Shown: positions 6,278 through 9,156 of the stretch, piece after piece | Layout of the letters: each line of letters begins with the position of its first letter | Numbering within the stretch: the stretch's first letter is position 1 | NCBI GenBank assembly: GCA_003651105.1 | Contig: QMTN01000006.1 | Coordinates: 1 to 9,156, forward strand | Reading direction: 5' to 3' | From: Thermoplasmata archaeon | GTDB taxonomy: Archaea > Thermoplasmatota > E2 > DHVEG-1 > B18-G2 | DNA length: 9,156 bases | The notes under the pieces: generated by a model | The model's database searches: none | What the model was told of the DNA's origin: nothing | Seen by the model: the letters and a program-made list of their open reading frames with translations, nothing else | Position numbers and translations under genes: made by a program

Positions 6278-7285
6278 ATGAGGATCGTTTTTGAGTTATC
6301 CGGGGAGCATCCATCCCTGCCGATATCTGAAGTAATATCATGTCTGGAAGGAGAGAGGATAGGCTACGATTACGTTGATACCTTTGGGAGCTTCCTGATC
6401 ATCAACTTGAAGAACGGGATGGATCAACTTGGAAAGGTTTGCCAGAGGTTATCCCTATCGCATTTCGTGGATATCTTTCTATTTTCAAGCGAACCATCGA
6501 AAAACGATCTGCTCGAGAGAGCGAAAAGGATCAAGATAAAACTCTCGGGAACCTTCAGGGTGAGGTGCGAGAACAGGAGCAGAGAGAGGATAGACTCCTT
6601 GGATCTGGAGAGGAGCTTGGGCGAGATCTATGCAGGGAGCAACAAGGTTGATCTAGTGAAACCGGATGATGAGATAAGGATCCTCCTGTCAAGGGAAAGG
6701 TGGCTTGTGTGCAGAAGGTTTTTTGAAATAGATAGGAGACAGTTCGAGCTGAGAAAGGCAAACAGGAGACCTTTCTTTCTACCCATATCCATGCATCCGC
6801 GCCTTGCTAGATGTATGGTAAACCTCTCTGGAGTAAGAAAGGGGGAGAAACTCCTGGATCCATTCTGTGGAACCGGGGGGATCCTCATTGAAGCCGGTCT
6901 CATAGGCGCTGAGGTTCTCGGGAGCGATGTTCAGGGCTGGATATCTGAAGGTTGCAAGAGAAACCTTGAGCATTTTGGTATAGATGATTACGATATTCAG
7001 AATCTCGATGTTGGAGAGATAGGATCCTTTGGTAAGGTGGATGCGGTCGTTACAGACTTTCCCTACGGCAGGGCGTCAACCACAAGGAAGGAGCCCATCG
7101 AGAAGCTGTACAGGAGATCCTTCCTATCCATATCAGATGTCCTCAAGCATGGAAGCAAGCTGGTCTGTGCGATCCCAGATATGGAGCTGGCGAAGATGGG
7201 CTGTGAGTTCATGGATCTCGTGGAGATCCATGCGTTCAGGGTCCATGGAAACCTGACCAGGTATATATGTGTATTCACAAAATAG
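6278..7285 (+). CDS. trmG10: tRNA (guanine(10)-N2)-methyltransferase, THUMP family
   Basis: Predicted to methylate the exocyclic amine of G10 in tRNA using SAM. The 335 residues comprise an N-terminal region with a THUMP RNA-binding domain (to about residue 150) and a Rossmann methylase domain. SAM motif I is DPFCGTGG (194-201), followed by GSDVQ at the end of strand 2. The catalytic motif IV is TDFPYGRAS (259-267). The C-terminal RVHGNLTRYICVF is typical of the archaeal Trm-G10/Trm11 group. Motif IV reads D-F-P-Y where D-P-P-Y is usual; the catalytic Asp and Tyr remain. Mono- or dimethylation cannot be told from sequence. The gene follows the CBS gene by one base with no Shine-Dalgarno site. 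A related THUMP methylase with another target position is the main alternative. Confidence 0.85.
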   Translation: MRIVFELSGEHPSLPISEVISCLEGERIGYDYVDTFGSFLIINLKNGMDQLGKVCQRLSLSHFVDIFLFSSEPSKNDLLERAKRIKIKLSGTFRVRCENRSRERIDSLDLERSLGEIYAGSNKVDLVKPDDEIRILLSRERWLVCRRFFEIDRRQFELRKANRRPFFLPISMHPRLARCMVNLSGVRKGEKLLDPFCGTGGILIEAGLIGAEVLGSDVQGWISEGCKRNLEHFGIDDYDIQNLDVGEIGSFGKVDAVVTDFPYGRASTTRKEPIEKLYRRSFLSISDVLKHGSKLVCAIPDMELAKMGCEFMDLVEIHAFRVHGNLTRYICVFTK

Positions 7286-7292
7286 TTTTATT
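7285..7292 (+). promoter_or_regulatory. TATA-like box of the RNase Z gene
   Basis: GTTTTATT is centred about 27 bp upstream of ATG 7316 and overlaps the last base of the preceding stop codon. The T-rich run from 7286 to about 7300 could also help terminate the upstream transcript. No Shine-Dalgarno site precedes ATG 7316. Confidence 0.45.
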
Positions 7293-7315
7293 CCCTTTCT
7301 AGATAACCTCAAGAG

Positions 7316-8233
7316 ATGCAACTCTATGTTATATTCCTCGGAACCGGGGGAAGCTGGCCAACGGTTAAAAGAAACGTGACATCCATAGCTATAAAGAGGG
7401 GTGGAGAGATCATCCTGATGGATTGCGGGGAAGGTACCCAGAGACAGATCCAGAGATCGGGTTTAAGCTACATGCAGATAAAGAGTATATTCATATCTCA
7501 CTTCCACGGCGATCACTTTCTAGGATTACCTGGACTGATACAGACCATGCAGTTGAATGATAGGGAGGAACCTCTCCGCATATACGGTCCAAGGGGAACC
7601 AGGGAGATCGTCGAGGAGCTGAAGAACCTCGGTCACTTCAAGCCGAGCTATGAGATAGAGGGTATAGACCTCGATGAGGGGGATGAGGTCAGATTCGATG
7701 GCTACTCAGTAAAGCCCTTCAGGGTAAAACACAACGTACCAACCCTTGGTTTTGTCTTGGAAGAGGATCAGAGGCCGGGAAGGTTCAATAAGAGCAAGGC
7801 ACTGGAGCTGGGTATCCCAGAAGGACCTCTCTTCGGAAAATTACAGAGGGGAGAGAGCGTGAGGCTCAAGGATGGCAGGATCATAACGCCAGATATGGTT
7901 TTGGGTCCTCCAAGGCCCGGAAGAAAGATAGTCTATTCCGGGGATACCAGACCCTGTGACAAAGTAATAGAGTATGCAAAGGATGCGGATATCTTGATCC
8001 ATGACTCCACCTTTCTATCCGATCTCGAAGATCTGGCTCGAGAGTACGCGCACAGCACAGCGCGCCAGGCTGCTGAGATAGCGAGCAAGGCAAATGTTGA
8101 TAAACTTATTTTGACCCATATAAGTCCGAGGTACGTCGATGATAAGGAGTTTGAAAGAGAAGCCAGGGAGATCTTTGATAATTCCTTGGTTGCTAGGGAT
8201 TTTATGAAGATAGAGGTGAGGCTGAAGAAGTGA
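7316..8233 (+). CDS. rnz: Ribonuclease Z (tRNA 3'-processing endonuclease)
   Basis: Cuts precursor tRNA after the discriminator base so that CCA can be added. The 305-residue length is that of the short (RNase Z-S, ElaC) form. The metallo-beta-lactamase zinc ligands are present. HFHGDH covers H62, H64, D66 and H67 (counting S61). H139 is in VKHNVP, D210 in YSGDTRP, and H268 in LTHISPRY. AHSTA (245-249) carries the family-specific histidine. The region RPGRFNKSKALELGIPEGP followed by LFGKLQRGE (from residue 153) is the segment around the substrate-binding arm. These motifs separate RNase Z from other beta-lactamase-fold nucleases. The tRNA-Arg gene in this window lacks CCA, so it needs this activity. 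The gene has its own TATA-like box and is followed by a separate promoter. Confidence 0.95.
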   Translation: MQLYVIFLGTGGSWPTVKRNVTSIAIKRGGEIILMDCGEGTQRQIQRSGLSYMQIKSIFISHFHGDHFLGLPGLIQTMQLNDREEPLRIYGPRGTREIVEELKNLGHFKPSYEIEGIDLDEGDEVRFDGYSVKPFRVKHNVPTLGFVLEEDQRPGRFNKSKALELGIPEGPLFGKLQRGESVRLKDGRIITPDMVLGPPRPGRKIVYSGDTRPCDKVIEYAKDADILIHDSTFLSDLEDLAREYAHSTARQAAEIASKANVDKLILTHISPRYVDDKEFEREAREIFDNSLVARDFMKIEVRLKK

Positions 8234-8250
8234 GAGGAAAAATTAAGAAA

Positions 8251-8260
8251 ATTATAAATA
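8251..8260 (+). promoter_or_regulatory. TATA box of the winged-helix regulator gene
   Basis: ATTATAAATA, preceded by a purine-rich AAGAAA that fits a BRE, is a good archaeal promoter. It lies about 38 bp from ATG 8294, so the message should have a leader of roughly 12 nt. That leader holds GGTGAGGAG (8282-8290), a Shine-Dalgarno site. A short inverted repeat, TGAA-4-TTCA (8265-8276), sits between TATA box and start, where a repressor could bind. Confidence 0.6.
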
Positions 8261-8293
8261 GGTCTGAATGTTTTCAATATCGGTGAGGAGAAA

Positions 8294-8683
8294 ATGAAGC
8301 AAAAGAGACAGCCTGTTTTAGATGAGACTGACGAGAAGGTAGTAGAACTCTTTGCAGAGCTCGGTCTGCCGAAGAATCTAGCGAAGACCCTGATTTACAT
8401 ATCTCAGGTAGAGGAATGCAAATCCGCGGATGTGGAGAGGGGGGCAAATCTGAGGCAACCAGAGGTAAGTGTTGCCATGCAAGAGCTTAGGAGGAGGGGA
8501 TGGGCGACAAAGAGGGATGTCAAGAAGAAGGGGAAGGGAAGACCGGTTCACGTCTACAGACTGACGGTACCGCTCTCGGAGATAATAAGACAGCTTGAAG
8601 AGGAAAAGATGAAAGAGATGGACAGCATAAAGGAGAGCCTCCAAGAGCTGAAAGAGATGATCCAGAGATACGAGAGGAAGTAA
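8294..8683 (+). CDS. Winged helix-turn-helix transcriptional regulator with coiled-coil tail
   Basis: A 129-residue, strongly charged DNA-binding protein. Residues of about 13-90 form a winged helix. ELGLPKNLAKTLIYIS is the first helix pair, VERGANLRQPEVSVAM the HTH with its recognition helix, and KKKGKGRPVHVYRL the basic wing. Residues of about 95-129 are a heptad-rich helix (EEEKMKEMDSIKESLQELKEM), probably the dimer interface. This layout is common among small archaeal regulators of the TrmB/MarR-like type. No ligand domain is present, so the signal and the regulon are unknown. Unlike most starts here, ATG 8294 has a Shine-Dalgarno site. The gene is 30 nt upstream of a peptidase gene and is probably cotranscribed with it. 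Confidence 0.85.
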   Translation: MKQKRQPVLDETDEKVVELFAELGLPKNLAKTLIYISQVEECKSADVERGANLRQPEVSVAMQELRRRGWATKRDVKKKGKGRPVHVYRLTVPLSEIIRQLEEEKMKEMDSIKESLQELKEMIQRYERK

Positions 8684-8713
8684 GGAGGGGCTGGTCGAGG
8701 AAAAGGATCGTGC

Positions 8714-9156
8714 ATGCTTGATATAGTAGAGAGGAATAAAAAGATATTCTCCAACCTGCGAGAGGAAGTGGACTGCATAATATCGATAAAGAGGGATTGT
8801 CCAAACCCAACCTTTTCCTATATAACCGGCCTGGTCAGAGGATTCTTTGAGGGATCCATAGCTGTGTGCAGGAGAGATGATGGGAGGGTTAAGCTCATCA
8901 CATTAGGTCTCGATAAGGTCAAGGAAGAGCATCTGGATGTTTTCATTGCTAGGAAGAAGGAAGATGTGGAGAGAAAGGTGAGGGATTTGATAAGAGATTG
9001 CTCGATCCTGGGATTCGATGCGAGGTATACAAGCCTTCGGGATTACAGGCTTATAAGGAGATGGGCTAAAGGAAAAAAGTTGAAAGATGTCAGCAGAGGG
9101 ATACTCCTCTCGAGGTTAAAAAAGGATGATCACGAGATAAGGTTAATCAGGAGGGC
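8714..9156 (+). CDS. M24B (Xaa-Pro) peptidase, N-terminal domain (cut by window edge)
   Basis: The first 147 residues of a protein resembling Xaa-Pro aminopeptidases and dipeptidases. These are cytoplasmic metalloenzymes that remove residues next to proline. Recognisable parts are FSYITGLVRGFFEGS, the strand LGFDARYTS, and the linker ending KKDDHEIRLIRRA. That linker matches the K-x-x-x-E-I-x-x-I-R-x-A boundary before the metal-binding pita-bread domain. The catalytic domain lies past the window, so metal ligands cannot be checked; an inactive homologue is possible. ATG 8714 is the only reasonable start, since the frame is open back to the regulator's TAA but holds no other ATG or GTG. The Shine-Dalgarno site is weak (GAGG, 13 bases upstream). 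Confidence 0.8.
   Translation, partial: MLDIVERNKKIFSNLREEVDCIISIKRDCPNPTFSYITGLVRGFFEGSIAVCRRDDGRVKLITLGLDKVKEEHLDVFIARKKEDVERKVRDLIRDCSILGFDARYTSLRDYRLIRRWAKGKKLKDVSRGILLSRLKKDDHEIRLIRR

Noticed and set aside
6664..6672. ATGATGA inside the methylase gene as a C box of a C/D guide RNA
   Set aside because: No D box (CTGA) with suitable spacing follows, and the sequence codes for conserved protein.

Overview
The window looks like a thermophilic archaeal chromosome with a compact, housekeeping gene set. The evidence is archaeal gene content: ribosomal protein eS17, archaeal-type riboflavin synthase, FAD synthase RibL, threonyl-tRNA synthetase with the archaeal N-terminal editing domain, and a THUMP tRNA G10 methylase. 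It is supported by TATA boxes about 26-30 bp upstream of many start codons, arginine coded mostly by AGA/AGG, isoleucine often by ATA, and a tRNA gene with no encoded CCA. The gene set and the sequence of eS17 lean towards a euryarchaeal-type lineage, but I cannot name a species.

Layout. Positions 1-1557 (minus strand) hold rps17e followed by a riboflavin/FAD cluster, ribB-ribL-ribC. The rib genes overlap one another by 37 and 23 nt, and ribC runs off the left edge. A short divergent promoter region separates this block from a TraB-family gene (plus). The last ten bases of that gene, including its stop codon, are the first ten bases of a tRNA-Arg(CCT) gene. A small unrecognised three-helix membrane protein lies on the minus strand, divergent from an NAD-dependent sugar-nucleotide epimerase (plus). 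A GC-rich island (3756-3830) follows in an AT-rich intergenic gap. It can fold as a 7-bp closing stem plus two hairpins, and I report it as a candidate structured RNA. The rest is on the plus strand: thrS, a CBS-pair protein directly followed by a tRNA G10 methylase (1-nt gap), RNase Z, a small winged-helix regulator with a coiled-coil tail, and the start of an M24 (Xaa-Pro) peptidase cut by the right edge.

How the genes work together. Two themes recur. The first is flavin synthesis: DHBP synthase, riboflavin synthase and FMN adenylyltransferase in one overlapping operon. The second is tRNA biology: a tRNA gene, its 3'-end nuclease, a methylase acting on G10, and an aminoacyl-tRNA synthetase. 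Most transcription units look leaderless. Genes inside the rib operon, and a few others, instead carry GGTGA or GGAGGT Shine-Dalgarno sites.

I found no IS element, CRISPR array, phage gene or defence system. The points most worth checking are the candidate RNA upstream of thrS, the TraB/tRNA overlap, and a 9-bp direct repeat next to the ribB TATA box. Every intergenic gap is shorter than 300 bases.
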